Source: Apiotrichum sp. Y4204 (Eukaryota > Basidiomycota > Tremellomycetes > Trichosporonales > Trichosporonaceae). From it: DNA of 64,000 bases. This document shows, one piece after another, positions 1 to 11,530 of this stretch; position 1 is the first letter of the stretch, and each line of letters begins with the position of its first letter. A model generated the notes under the pieces. It saw only the letters and a list, made by a program, of their open reading frames with translations. It did not search any database and was not told the origin of the DNA. The DNA lies in the NCBI GenBank assembly GCA_025531455.1, contig JAMYHL010000004.1:434001-498000 (forward strand). Reading direction: 5' to 3'. The translations under genes were made by a program, and so were the position numbers.

Positions 1-1151
1 TGCCGCCGAGACGCTGCATCCCCAGGCCTACAGCTGGGACTGGGGGACAAGCTATGCTTCCCAGCCGAGGGTGGCCGGGTGCCAGCGCAGCGAGCTGAGT
101 GTCGAAACGGTCCAGCTCGGCGCACCACTGGGACGCCGCGTAGGCGAGCAGGCCGGCCAGCATGGTTTTGTCGTTTTGCTCGACCGCAGCAGACAAATCG
201 ATGAAAAATGAGTCCTTGTCGACGAGATAGAGACGGGTACGTTCCCAATGCGGCGGCACGCCTTCGGTGTCCACGAAGGGCTGAGCAACCCTTGGCGCGA
301 CGACGAGTGGCTCTCGCCCCTCGGCGGCAACACCGACGCCTGAACGTTCAGAACGGGGCCCAAGAACATCTGGGAAGGGAGTCTGGCGGAAGTCCAGCAT
401 GTCAATCTTGATCATCATGTGAGTGCCTTCGGAATTGTGAACAGTCTTGCAGAGGTCGCTCTCCAGGTAGCGGCGGAGGATTTTACTATCCTCTGGTAGT
501 TAGCTCACTCGATAGAGCACACGACGCACCGTCCGTGATGAGGCGGGGCGCGACGCCTCGCATAACGTCGTCCTCGAGCGTCTGCATGAGAGTGACAAAG
601 TGGGACAAAAGCATCTTCACCCTGTCGACGGAGTGCTCCGTATCACAGCCCAAGACCCCACGACGTCGAACATCCAGAATGTAGTATTCGCGCAGGTCAG
701 GTGGTCGCGAAGCGAACTGGGGCCCGCCTTTGGGGTAGTAAAGGAGCCACATTTCGATGCCGATGGGGATGAGGCGAAGATCGGGCGATCTGTCAGCGAA
801 CGGGAGGGCGCTTGTGTCCACCTCAACACGATTCCAACCATCGCCGATGGGTGGAAGGTCGGGCCAGTTGAGAACGATTTGACGCAAATGTCTCTCGGGA
901 AGGATACCCGCAAGTTCCTGGGAGAACGCCAGCTCCTCGTCTAGATGTGCTTGGCGCCACGTCCACGCAAGGGAAACCAATGGCTCGATTGCCGACTGGG
1001 TGAAGAGCGTGCCATCCGGCATCTTGACGTCCATGACAATGCTGTTCGAGCGGTACTGGACAATAGCGTGCATGCCCTGGATAGTCATGTCCCACACCCT
1101 GTGGAGGATGGGGTCAATGATAGTCTGGTCGGTGGGGGCAGGACCCGACAT
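1..1151 (-). CDS. Unknown conserved-looking protein, C-terminal part cut by window edge
   Basis: I do not recognise this protein. Exon 1 runs 1151-530 from a true ATG. A 37-nt intron (493-529) has a GTGCGT donor, a CTAAC branch site and a CAG acceptor. Exon 2 runs from 492 through position 1 with no stop, so the C-terminus lies outside the window. The intron removes an in-frame stop region and joins ...RLITD to DSKILRRYLESDL in frame, which supports the model. The product seen is about 370 residues, mostly soluble, with no signal peptide or obvious membrane segment. It is rich in W, L and acidic residues, with stretches such as EYYILDVRRRGVLGCD. It is divergent from RGD1 across a 1.6-kb gap. 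Gene reality is well supported by the splice and open frame; function is unknown. Confidence 0.7.
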
Positions 1152-1980
1152 GGTGAATATATGTTAGTGCGAGTTGATGGAACGAGGCCTAAGATACTAA
1201 GAGTTGATGGTCATGATGGCTTAAGTAGATATCGCAGATGCGATGCACTTACACATTTGATAGTGCGGATGAATGGATCTGAGTCGACAACCCGACGTCT
1301 GACTTCACTTCTTCAACTTCTTCCAACGGAATGGAAATGGACACTTGTACTATTGTTTTTCGTCGCTATCAGCAACCTCCAATTGCCTGCAACTCGCAAG
1401 CAGCTGATTCATGTATTGTATGTATACGGTATCCGGTATAATTTAGTCTGCACGGTTCACTCCAGAGAAGCAAATGGCGTCAGACCCCATTTATATACTG
1501 AATACTGACCCCGTGCCATCGGGCCGCGCGCTACTGGTGCACAGCCTCTGACCATCAGGGGTAAAGAGGGGCGCGGATCGCGGAAACAAGAGTAGTCAAC
1601 AAGCACATAGGCACACGACTGAGCCACGGTAATGACAATAATAAGGAGAGTACAGATAGAGTGGGTCAGACAGAACAGCCAGAGGAAATATGGAAACGAC
1701 AGTGACAGCCAGCACCTGTGACAAGAACTCATGAGAGAGAGATCAGAGATCAGAGATCAGAGATCAGAGAATCCATGAGAAATGCTTCTGCTTTATTTTG
1801 ACAGATTTGTGTTATCAAGATCCACATCATTGAGGATGAAGCATGAAGCTCTCGTGTTACAGTCTAATAGTCTGCTAGTTAGTACCTTTTGATTAGCGTA
1901 GAGTATAGAGCATAACAGCATAAACATAATGGTCCTTGTTTTGCAGTCGAATAACAACCCACGCGCGGTCTCTCCTCTTT
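1152..1980. other. Intergenic, 5' side of the left-edge gene
   Basis: No convincing coding gene on either strand; open frames here are short and lack splice-supported extensions. It should hold the promoter of the minus-strand gene starting at 1151 and contains one short tandem repeat (1741-1768). Confidence 0.6.
1741..1768. repeat. Heptamer tandem repeat, four copies
   Basis: Four perfect copies of the 7-bp unit GATCAGA in direct tandem within the intergenic space between the left-edge gene and RGD1. Confidence 0.9.
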
Positions 1981-2777
1981 CAATTGCCTAACCCCCCCTC
2001 CACATCCACCCCGCGACACGACGTTCACCAGTACGACCCGCCTCTTCGTGGCGCGTGCCCCTCCCCTGTTGCACGCCCCGCCCCCGCGCCGCCCGCCTCT
2101 GCCGCCGCCGCCGGCTGACCGAGCCGTAACCCCTTCCCCTGTCTTGGTCCAGTCACTGTAGTCACTCTCCCTACTATCAACATACGCTAGGAGGCCACAC
2201 TGCTCGTTGGTTTCCACATCAACCCATTTCCACCCACAACCATCACCACATCCATCGCCACGACCACGACACCTACCACCACCACCAATTCACCCATCTC
2301 CATCATTCCCCACCTTGCGCTCTATTCACTCCCCTTCCTCCGGTCCTGTCCTCGCACGCCCACACACTGCAGCGCGATAGGCAGGACACTCCCTCCCTCC
2401 CCCTTTACCCCGTATCGCCTGCTCCACAGCCACCAAGATCTCCGCCGCTTCAACACTGCCCCTTTGTGCCGGCATCCCCGCCTTTCGCGCTCACCACAAC
2501 GACGACCGCAATCCATATTTACGACCAGATAACAATTACCAGAAAACGACTTCCGCCCGCGTGCCACGACACCCACCCACAGACTAACCTTCCGACGACA
2601 AACAGTACGTTTTCCGTGCATAGGATAGGCCAGGCAACACCGCGGCTACCTTACACCATTCACCACCCACCACTTGCCAACCACCCAGAACCATTGTCTC
2701 AACCCACTACATCAGGAGCCATCATCACTTTCTCCACCACCCCACGCGGCATCCAGCTGGCTCGATAATCCCCAGCC
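1981..2777 (+). promoter_or_regulatory. Probable RGD1 5' leader/promoter, ATG-free on + strand
   Basis: About 800 nt rich in C, A and T (CCACC-type runs around 2220-2300) contain no ATG on the plus strand until the RGD1 start at 2778. Around a dozen would be expected by chance. This strand-specific absence suggests that much of the stretch is transcribed as the RGD1 5' leader. A GC-rich block lies at about 2050-2115. Confidence 0.5.
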
Positions 2778-4443
2778 ATGGAGACTTACCACGACAACTA
2801 TGTCGCTGATATGCCTCGCGGGGGCCAGGACCTCGACAATGGCTACCACGGTCGCCCGCGCGCGCAGTATGGCAGTACGTGTTCCATGCGCACTCGTACC
2901 ATCCTCGGTGGCAACGTGCAGTCGTCACTGACAAGCAGGTAACATGGGCCCAAGCGGTACGCCAACCCCCAACCATGGCACAGCTACCAACTCGACTGGT
3001 AACTCGTCTACGAACGTAAATCCCTCGGACTCTATGGGCGGACCGCCGGCCGCAACGACGATGCCACCTGGTCCACGTCGCATGTCCTCCAGCTCCACCC
3101 GGCCAGAGTTTAACAAGGATGATCCACCGATCGGTTTCGACGAGGGCGTTCTTCGTGGCTTGTGCGACATGGATGTATGTGTCGGGGCAGCACTGAGCTT
3201 GACTGACAACGTAGTGTGCACTCCCGCTTCTTGCCGACCGAATAAAGCAGTCCGTTCAGTCGTGTAAAGTGGGTCTGCGTTACACTCAGTCCACTAACCT
3301 AGCAGCAAATTGCCCAGTTCTTCAAAGAACGGGCAACCATCGAGGAGCGGTATGGACGCAGCCTGAGCGAGATGGCGCGTAACTCGAACGACCTGTACAG
3401 CCGATCAGATGGCAAGGCTGGGTAAGCTACTGCACCTTTATTGCTTCACTGACTCGATAGATCCTTTGTTACGGCTTACCAGGCCAGTCTTCGTGTACAG
3501 GAGACGATTGCCCAGAACCGTCTCCGCTTCTCACAGCGCCTCGTGGAAATGAGCGAAGAGTTGAACGGTCTCGCGAGAGAGGGCGAGAAACAGCGCAAAG
3601 TTGTGAGATACGGTTGACGCGCCTTCCTCTGACAACCCAGCACAAGGAGAACGGCTCTCGATACCAGACCATCCTCCAGGAGAGCGAATCTGTCATGGAC
3701 AAGGCGAAGGCCAGGTTCGACTCGACGGCTGAGGAGCTTGAGCGCATTCTGGTCGCAAAGGAGGGGGAGAATTACCGCGACGCCGCCATTCGCACCGAAG
3801 CGGTGCCCAACAATAAACGTGGGCTTGGAAAGGCGCTCAACAAAGGTCTCTTCAAGGGCAAGAACCCCGCGCAGATGCAAAAGCACGAAGATGATGTGCG
3901 CCAACGCATGGGCGGGGCGAGCGAGGCATTCCGCAAGGCGGTACTCGAATCCCAGGCCCTGCGGCAAGAGTACTTCAACTTCCAGCTCCCGAAAATTGTC
4001 CGCGTGGGTGTCTATAAGCTGAAAGTTGCTGACGTGAAGCTCCTAAAGGACTGTGCGGACGAGCTCGATATGGGCATGCAGTACCACCTCACTCGCTACG
4101 CGTATATGTATGAGTCGACGATTGTCAGCGAGGGCTCTACGCTTTGCCCGAACAACTCTGAAGAAGGTAGGAACCTCCAGCCTGGCTTCGCTGATAAGAA
4201 GGTCCTGGCCTCAAGGTCATCTTCGAGAACATCGACAACCGCAACGACTTCAAGTCGTACATGCAGAACTATGCCGTCGCAAGAAATGCGCCGAAAGGTC
4301 CCAGGAGGGAAGGACTGTACGACGAGGGTTACGTCCCGCCGCTCCCACCACATTTGCAGAACACCGTCATGCCTCAGGCGGGAATGCAACAACAACAGCA
4401 ACAGCAACAGCAACTCCCCCAGCAGCCCCCGCAACAACCGCCT

Positions 4444-4485
<42 letters not shown>

Positions 4486-5473
4486 CCTCAACAGCCTCAA
4501 CAGCACCAGCCGCAGCAGCAACAGCGCGAGCAGCCTCAACAGCAGCAGGCCATGCAGCCCCAGCAGCAGCAGCAGCAGCCGCAGCAGGCTCCGTTGCCGC
4601 ATCCCCCGCCGGTCCCGAATGGCAATGGCAACCCACCGCAAGCACCGACGGCTGTGGATATGTATGCCCAGCCATCAACAGGTGCAACGAGCACCGGAAC
4701 CTTTGGTGTGGATCTCGGCGAGCAGCTCGCCCGGGACGGCACGGAAGTGCCCAAGGTCGTTATCAAATGTGCCGAGACGATCGAGGCGTACGGTCTCGAC
4801 TCCATGGGTATCTACCGTCTGTCGGGAACCACGTCCAAAGTGCAGGCTCTCAAGAAGGCACTGGACACGGGTGAGTTTCCTCACTTCCATTTGAATCACA
4901 ATCTCATGTACAGACATTGAGGGTACAAACGTTATGGACGAACAGTGGAGTTCGGACATCAACGTAGTCTCCTCCGCGCTCAAGCAGTGGTTCCGCGAAC
5001 TACCCGAACCGCTTCTCACCTACGGACTGTACCACGGCTTCGTGGAGGCTGCGCGGTTCGAGAACGACCGCTTACGCCATATCCGCCTGCATGAGCAGGT
5101 CAATGAGCTTCCGGACCCCAACTACGCGACGCTCAAGTACTTTATGGGCCACCTGGACAAGATCCGGCGCAAGGAGAATATCAACCAGATGTCCGCATCC
5201 AATCTGTCCATCGTCTTCGGCCCGACGCTGTTGGGCGCTCCGCCAGAGGAGGGGGGCCTCAACCTTGAGCACATGAACTACCAGTGCAAGGTTAGTGGGA
5301 AGGGGGAATTTGGTTGGCTCGGGTGTCAGTCCAACCATTGCTCTCGTTTAAATCTCCCTTGGCTGCTCTGAATATCTGCTAACGCACAGGCCATCGAGAC
5401 CATCCTGGAAAAGTACCAGGAGATCTTTGTTGAGGAAGACGAGGGAGGCGACACCGGGCAGGCATCGGTGTGA
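2778..5473 (+). CDS. RGD1: F-BAR and RhoGAP domain protein (Rgd1 type)
   Basis: GTPase-activating protein for Rho-family GTPases with a membrane-curving F-BAR domain. The family acts at the plasma membrane in polarity, cell wall and cytokinesis. Ten exons: 2778-2874, 2939-3174, 3215-3268, 3306-3421, 3461-3602, 3641-4003, 4040-4166, 4202-4870, 4914-5290, 5390-5473, giving about 754 residues. The order is a low-complexity N-terminus, FCH/F-BAR (roughly residues 95-395, helix QLPKIVR..LLKDCADELD), a polyglutamine/proline linker, then RhoGAP with the arginine-finger motif GIYRLSG and the later motif SASNLSIVFGPTLL. The Rgd1 family shares this two-domain order. The 36-nt segment 4004-4039 is called an intron by family alignment but is in frame, so it may also be retained. 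The acceptor at 3303 or 3306 is a one-codon choice. Confidence 0.9.
4387..4587 (+). repeat. CAG/CAA trinucleotide tract coding polyQ linker in RGD1
   Basis: About 200 bp of CAG and CAA codons interrupted by proline and histidine codons code a Q-rich linker between the F-BAR and RhoGAP domains. A run of at least 13 uninterrupted CAG/CAA codons is visible near 4445-4485. Shadow frames read polyalanine and polyleucine and are not genes. Confidence 0.95.
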
Positions 5474-6086
5474 TTGAGACGAGACAGCGAGTGTGGAGGA
5501 CGATGGATCGGACAGACGAGACTCGGACGCGAGAGGAGGCAGAGTCCCGGACTCCGCGGGCGTATTACGAGGCGACCAACAGTGTATTTGTTCATGTTTA
5601 CCCCCTGCGTGTCCCAGCGTTATTCATACAGGTCAACACACCGGGTCACAGCGACATATATTCCTTTTTCTCTTTTTTTTCCTGCCACGACAAACCCAAC
5701 TGTAGAGATACCCTAGGGTGATGCAGTACCTTGATATCTCCGAGCGCGAATGACACTTTGTGGTGGACGATCCCAACAACTGCAACTGAAAGTATGCTCT
5801 GTTTCCGTCCGTCCTCATCACGTATTGTGTCTGCGATACCCACTCTCTCGCTCTCTCCTTGGGATTCTGAATCTCCTCCTTCCTCATGCCACCAACTCGG
5901 CTCCGGTTTTCCTTGGCTTCCCCCTTCCCATCTCGCTACTCTCCAGGCCATAGACTTCTTGTCCCGTCCCTGCGTCCCCTCGCTAATCCCATACCCATCC
6001 CCTGATGCTCCACAACTCTCCGGCTGCGGTCCGCGTTCATGAGGCTTCATGCTTCATGTTTCATGCACCTATGGGCTTCTATCCGC
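5474..6086. other. Convergent intergenic region RGD1/COX12
   Basis: Between two convergent 3' ends. Pyrimidine-rich runs (near 5660-5690) suit 3' UTR and poly(A) signals of RGD1. No gene seen. Confidence 0.6.
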
Positions 6087-7252
6087 TTAGGGCTCGAGCG
6101 AGGCGGGGAAGGTGTTCGACTCGATCTGCTCGGTCCACTTCGAGGTCCACTCGTCTGCATTGTCAGCATATGTGCATAGGAGCGGGGACAGGGCTGGTGG
6201 TTGGATATGTGGAGATGAGTTCGACGGATCACGCCCGAGTTCGGATCGAATATGACGGCGGACATGTGACGCGGCCCAAGGCATATAGCGGCACACGGAA
6301 TGACGGTGAAAGCACAGTAGAACTGTCGAGGCGTCGGTGGCTTGCGCTGTCTCATGGTGCCCGTTCCTCATCTTTCCGATATCGCGGGACGGAAAGTCTG
6401 CGTAATGCCCGCGGCCGTATTCCTCACAAGTCCCACTTCCAGCCCTGTCCATCGTTCACGCTACTCACTGGGGCAGAGCGACTGGTAGGCGCGCTTGAAC
6501 TGCTGGCAAGGAGCAAACTCCTCGCCCTTGGCGTTGACGCACTTGTGGTAGTCAACAAAGTTCTGCTGTGGGGGTGTCAGTGCATGCACAGCAACATAGA
6601 ACGGTAGACGGTGACCGCGACAGCGGACAGCGCGAGTGAGGGCGTTCGAGGTGGTCGCGGGTGGAGTTCGGGTGCGATGCGATGGAGGTGGCTTATGGCT
6701 GAAATGCGCGCAACGGTGGTTGGCTAGATTGCGCCGACAACCACAACCAACACACCGCTACGGCTTCCGGCGGCCGACACTCGCTCTCCGTCCCCCCCGC
6801 CTCGGATGCGCGCATTCACCCTGCCCTAGCGTCCCGCGTCCCGCGTCCAGTGTTCATGGCGACGTACCCAGCTGTAGTGTCAACAACATGTCGGAGCGAG
6901 TCGGGAGGCGGAGGGAAACTGTGTGAGCGACGGTCCGGCGGCGCGATTGGCCGTGTCCTCGGCGCGAGCTTACCAGTGCTTGGTCTGGTTCATGTTAGGG
7001 AACCGGGCGCTGCTGTTAGCTGTTGTCGGCATGCGCAACTCACTCGAAGCCGGCGGTCTGGAGCTTGGCAATGTTAGTTGTGCGCGAGATGATTGTGTGG
7101 ATATGCCTTGCGCCAATTTGCCCGGGTTGCGGGGTCGGCAAAAGATGCAGCTGCACCGAAACAAGGACGCATAGCCCGCGCGCTACTCACAACGTAGGTC
7201 CTGTGTGTGAGCGCTGTCCATGACCACGGGATACTCACTTTTCCTCGGACAT
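6087..7252 (-). CDS. COX12: Cytochrome c oxidase subunit 6b (VIb)
   Basis: Small intermembrane-space subunit of mitochondrial complex IV. Hand splicing gives seven exons on the minus strand: 7252-7239 (14 nt), 7200-7191 (10), 7063-7044 (20), 7009-6974 (36), 6871-6868 (4), 6565-6469 (97), 6154-6087 (68). Together they give exactly 249 nt, or 82 residues, the usual family length. The product carries the twin-cysteine CHCH fold: C27-x9-C37 and C48-x10-C59, with the family motifs GFDARFPN, KHCWQN, DYHKC and FAPCQQFKRAY. The codon for C27 is split TG|C across intron 4, and the 4-nt exon supplies C plus the TGG of W28. Introns have GTRAGT/GTACGT-type donors; the exon-3 acceptor is AAG rather than CAG/TAG. 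It is divergent from CIA2, with a 426-bp gap. Confidence 0.92.
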
Positions 7253-7678
7253 GGTGGTTGTTGATGAGCGGTGCGTGGCGTGGAGAGAGCGATGGGTGGA
7301 GAGATTGAGGCAATACGTCGGGACGAGGGGGAGGAGAGCCAGCCAGCAACCAGCCAGTGACTGGCCAGTGGTTGGTGGTCGTGAGCTCTGCCGAGACGAG
7401 GGGCGAAAGGCGAGTGGCTCCGGAGGATCCCATTGTCCTCCGAGCGGGAGCATTTCGACACCAGGTGCGTGCCTGGCTCCTGGCTGTGAACACCTCCTGG
7501 CAGGTGCTCTGCATGCCCTGCCTGGCTCTGTCTCACTGTGGTGACCGGGATTAGCTCGGCCCTTCGCAGGTGGCACTCTCTCGTCAGTCGCCACTTGAGA
7601 CATCCTTCCTCCACTTCCACTCTCCATCTCCAACTCCATCTCTCCATCTTATCAAGCAACACGAACACACTTAACACC
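7253..7678. promoter_or_regulatory. Shared divergent promoter COX12 / CIA2
   Basis: 426 bp between the two start codons must carry both promoters. Around 7335-7375 lies a dense cluster of CCAG/CTGG half-sites in both orientations (ACCAGCCAGTGACTGGCCAG), close to palindromic. No CCAAT box was found. The stretch just before CIA2 is pyrimidine-rich, like a 5' leader. Confidence 0.55.
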
Positions 7679-8409
7679 ATGGCCCGCGAACTGGACAACG
7701 CCGCGCCGACAATCTTCGCGCCCACGACCGCGGAACGCAGCGACTCACGTCTCTGGGCAGACACCTACGGCGAGCAGCTCGAGACTGCGCCCGAGCTCGC
7801 GGGACTCGTGGCGGACGAAGGCGCGGATGATATCGATGCGTACGAGGTCTTTGGTAAGTACAGAGAAGGCAACCATCGAGGCTCGTATAGCTGCTTTTGC
7901 CGCTCCATTCCTGCCCTGTTCTAGCTCACACCAGACCTCCTGCGCTCGATCACGGACCCCGAGCACCCCGTCTCGCTCGAGCAGCTGCGCGTCGTGTCCA
8001 TCGAGGACGTGCATGTGCGCGGTAATCGCGTGCTCGTATATCTTACCCCGACAATCCCGCACTGTTCGATGAGCACCCTTATTGGTGAGTAGAGAAAGGC
8101 GGATATGTAATGAAGCTTTCACATCGCTATCCGTCGCATTATCCGCCGTCTTGGCTCTTCATCCCAGCTCACACACCAGGCCTCTCCCTCCGCGTCCGTC
8201 TCCTACGCGCTTTGCCGTCGCGGTACCGCGTCGATATCCGTATCAAGGAGGGCACGCACCAGAGTGAGCACGCGGTCAACAAGCAGCTCAACGACAAGGA
8301 GCGTGTACAGGCTGCGCTCGAGAACAAGCACCTCCTCCAGGTCGTCGACGGATGTCTCGCCACTGCCGGGCGCCGCGGCGCGCCCGGTCCCGAGGAGCAC
8401 CAGCATTAA
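7679..8409 (+). CDS. CIA2: Cytosolic iron-sulfur assembly factor, MIP18/Fam96 family
   Basis: Cia2 is part of the CIA targeting complex (with Cia1 and Met18), which hands Fe-S clusters to cytosolic and nuclear apoproteins such as DNA polymerases and helicases. Three exons: 7679-7853, 7935-8084, 8180-8409, giving 184 residues. A short acidic N-terminus precedes the MIP18 (DUF59) domain: [12 protein letters not shown], then [14 protein letters not shown] containing the conserved reactive cysteine (C102), then [16 protein letters not shown] and [14 protein letters not shown]. Length and motif order match Cia2 proteins. The gene is convergent with KHA1, with only 172 bp between stop codons, so the 3' UTRs probably overlap or abut. 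Confidence 0.95.
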
Positions 8410-8581
8410 ATGAATCGTCTCGTCCTCATCAGTTGTTCGGCGTTAGTCTGTAGCTGCTTATTGTTGTACTGGTCTTTATCATTACATGCATCGTCGCCTC
8501 CTGGGCGCATCACAACGGCAACGTTTACTTGGCAGATGTAGGTATGGTACAAGTTCGTGATAATGAGGTAAGGAAATTCTA

Positions 8582-11530
8582 TTAGTGTCCCGCCTCGCAA
8601 ACGAGGAAGGACGCCTGGGCCGCCTGGCCACCAGCGAGAATGAGACCGGCTGTCACATCACCGACAGTCTTACGCAGCTCGGCACCGACTGTGGGGTTCG
8701 AGTTGAGGCGCGCAAGAAGGGTGGTGAGCTCCTTTTCATGGGTGTACGTGGCGCGACGGCGACCACGACCAGTGACAATAAGGAGCGACCGCCAAAGTTT
8801 ACGATCCCGGCCAGCAATAAGAGCATTCTCAGCATCCTTGGCAGCGTCCGACATGGGGTGAGACGACTCCTTGACCGCGAACGTTATGCGCGACAGCACG
8901 ACCGGGGAGACACCCGCATCATCGGAGGTGTAGTATTGCCAAGCGATGTTGTCTGCGGTTTCCGAGATGGCACGGTTCTGCTCCTCCAGCTTGGGGCCGG
9001 CGACAGTGAGTTGGTTGCTCTGGAACGCAACCTGGTGCATGTGGGCGGTCTCGGAGAGCTTCTTGTCGCGGATGGAAGCAGTTTCGGACGCCGAGTCAGG
9101 CAGGTCGGCATGAACGATGCGGAGAATCGTGGCAGTAACATTGGTGTGGTGGCACAGCTGGACAACAAGACGAAGAGCGAGACGGTCGTCAGGTCCTCCG
9201 AAGAAGGGAAGGAAAATGTGCTGTCCAGTTCCAGGTCCGAGGTGGCTCCCGCCGAAACCGCGGTCAATGAACACAGCGACGTCGGTGATTGAGCGTGTGA
9301 ACAGGTTGCGGATGAAATGCGTGTACATGGTGGATCCATCCGCGGCGTAAACAGCGTGGAAGGGAGTCGACGGAGTGACTGGAGTAGTCTTCTCGGTATC
9401 GGGGCTGACGGGCTCGATAACATCGTGCTCGTACTGGACAGTCCAAGGCACAATGATGAGCTCCGAGCCCAGCTCCTGAGCATAGTCGGACACTGCGGTC
9501 GGGAAGCTGCTCTCACCGACAATCGAGAGGTGCGGGGTGACGTCGACACCGCGCAGGCGGGCAAACTGTCTGTACAGCTGCAGAGCGTCGTCAGTGTGCA
9601 CAAGCTGATCCCTCTCGGTGGACTGCATGACTGAGAAGGTACGGCCGGTGAGTTCCAAGAGCTTGAGGGCGTCCACATGAACCTCGCGACTCTCCGGAGA
9701 TGAGTGAGAGTCACTAGTGCCCGAGACACTCTCTCCGTCGCCGTTCGAAGCCTTGGCATTGGGCGTTGTTGGGGCCGATGGGTTCACGGCCTCGTCAAGG
9801 GAGGGTTCGAGAAGCTGGGTAATGAACATCGCCGGGGCAAGGTGCTCCAGGCGCTGAAGAACGACCAACATGCGCGAGGTTAAAACGCGACCGCCGGCTG
9901 GGCCCTCGCCGCCACTGCCGTATCCGAGGAAGGCCGTCTTGTCACGCTTCTCCTTGGCGTTTGCAGCCTGAGTCTGCGACAATCGTTTGTGGAAGCGAGT
10001 GGGATAGATCCAAAGCGTGCACGGTGTGGTGACGAATGTAAGAACGACAGCGACAAAGACCAGCATGGAGAAGACCTCCTCACTGATAATGCCAGCGTCC
10101 AGACCAACGTTGAGCACAATAAGCTCGACAAGACCCTTGCAACTCATGAGCATGCCAATGGCACCCGACTCGCGCCAAGTGTATCCGAGGAGCTTTGCGA
10201 CACCGGCGCAACCGAAGAACTTGCCAGCCCAAGCGACGACGCAGAGCAGCACGATGTAGCCCCACATGAGACCGTTGTTGAGCTTCGTGAGATCCGTCTT
10301 GAGACCGGAGAGCACAAAGTAGATTGGGATGAACAGCATGTTGACCAAATCTTCAATGCGTTCTGTGAGATGGATGGCGAATCCCGCTTCATGAGGAATG
10401 ATGAGACCGGCAATGAAACCACCGAAAATGGGGTGGACGCCGATGATGCCTGTCATGAAAGCGGAGATAAAGACGATCATCAAGGTCACGACCATGATGC
10501 TTGGCGTGGGGCCTTCGCCCTCAAGGCTTCCTGAGCGGCGGACGAGCCACACATACGCCTTCCGAATCGGCCAAAGGAGGAGAATGGACCATCCTACAGC
10601 GGCGAGGAGAATGTACACCGAGCTCTCACCCTTGGCGCCAGAGCTGGTGAGAGCGAGGGTGAGCGCGAGGAGGACCCAGCCGACAACGTCGTTACCAACA
10701 CCCGCAGACAGTACGACAACACCGACCTGTGTGTCGAGAAGCTTTGTGGCAGTGAGAATACGACAAAGCACCGGGAACGCGGTAATGGCCATCGAGACAC
10801 CAATGAAAAGGAGGAAGTGGCCAAAGCTGACGTCGGCCGTCTTGGGGTTTGGCTTGACGTAGTGGTTGTACACGGGGACTGCGACTGCCGCACCGAGTCC
10901 GAATGGCAGGACCATTCCTGCCAAGGAGATCAGTGCCGAGTTGCGTCCTTCGCGCTTGATGACTGCAATGTCGACTTCCAGGCCGATAACAAACAGGAAG
11001 AGAATCAGGCCGAGATTGGCGACCAAGTTGAGATACGGGACGGAGGGCGGTGGGAAAATGTGTTCAGTGAATCCGGGAATACGACCAAACGCCGTCTGTC
11101 CCAGGATGATACCACCGATGACCTCTGCGATGACCTTTGGCTGATTGATGTACTTGAAGCAGTACCCGAGGCCCTGGGTGAACACGATGATCAAGACGAG
11201 CTGGATAATGAAGAGGGTGATGGGCTGGGCATCGAGTTAGTACCGGAGAAGCACACAAGCAGCCACCTACGTTTGAAGCATCGTAATGCGTGGGATCAAG
11301 GCCGGTAATGACACTCGCCTGTGTGATGTTAGTGACTCGTCATGCACGGGTGTCGACCAGGGGCATGCCAGGGGACAATTGACGAGCGGCGCAGCGGACA
11401 CCAGCCCCAACCGATAAACAGTCTCGCGCAAACCTGCGAGGTTACCAGCGAAGACACTTACTGAGATACCCGCACGCTTCTGGAGGCCACCGTCCATGAA
11501 GACGGAGGCAACGAGGTTGGTCACTGTCAT
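8582..11530 (-). CDS. KHA1: K+/H+ antiporter, CPA2 family (Kha1 type)
   Basis: Membrane cation/proton exchanger; yeast Kha1 acts in Golgi or endosomal K+ and pH homeostasis. Exons on the minus strand: 11530-11462, 11318-11271, 11224-8582, about 919 residues. The Na/H-exchanger domain (about residues 40-440) shows around a dozen hydrophobic segments, with family motifs PITLFIIQLVLIIVFTQ, EVIGGIILGQTAFGR, the ion-path GVGNDVVGW, GVHPIFGGFIAGLIIPHE and SCKGLVELIVLNVGLDAGII. The long hydrophilic C-terminal half resembles the UspA-like tails of CPA2 proteins. Exon 2 is 48 nt and carries ASVITGLDPTHYDASN. The start chosen has the context GCCACCATG; the frame upstream is open, so a longer N-terminus is possible but lacks support. 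Confidence 0.9.

Noticed and set aside
4053..4894. Alanine-, leucine- and serine-rich open frames over the RGD1 polyQ region, both strands
   Set aside because: They are other-frame translations of CAG/CAA repeats inside the RGD1 coding exon.
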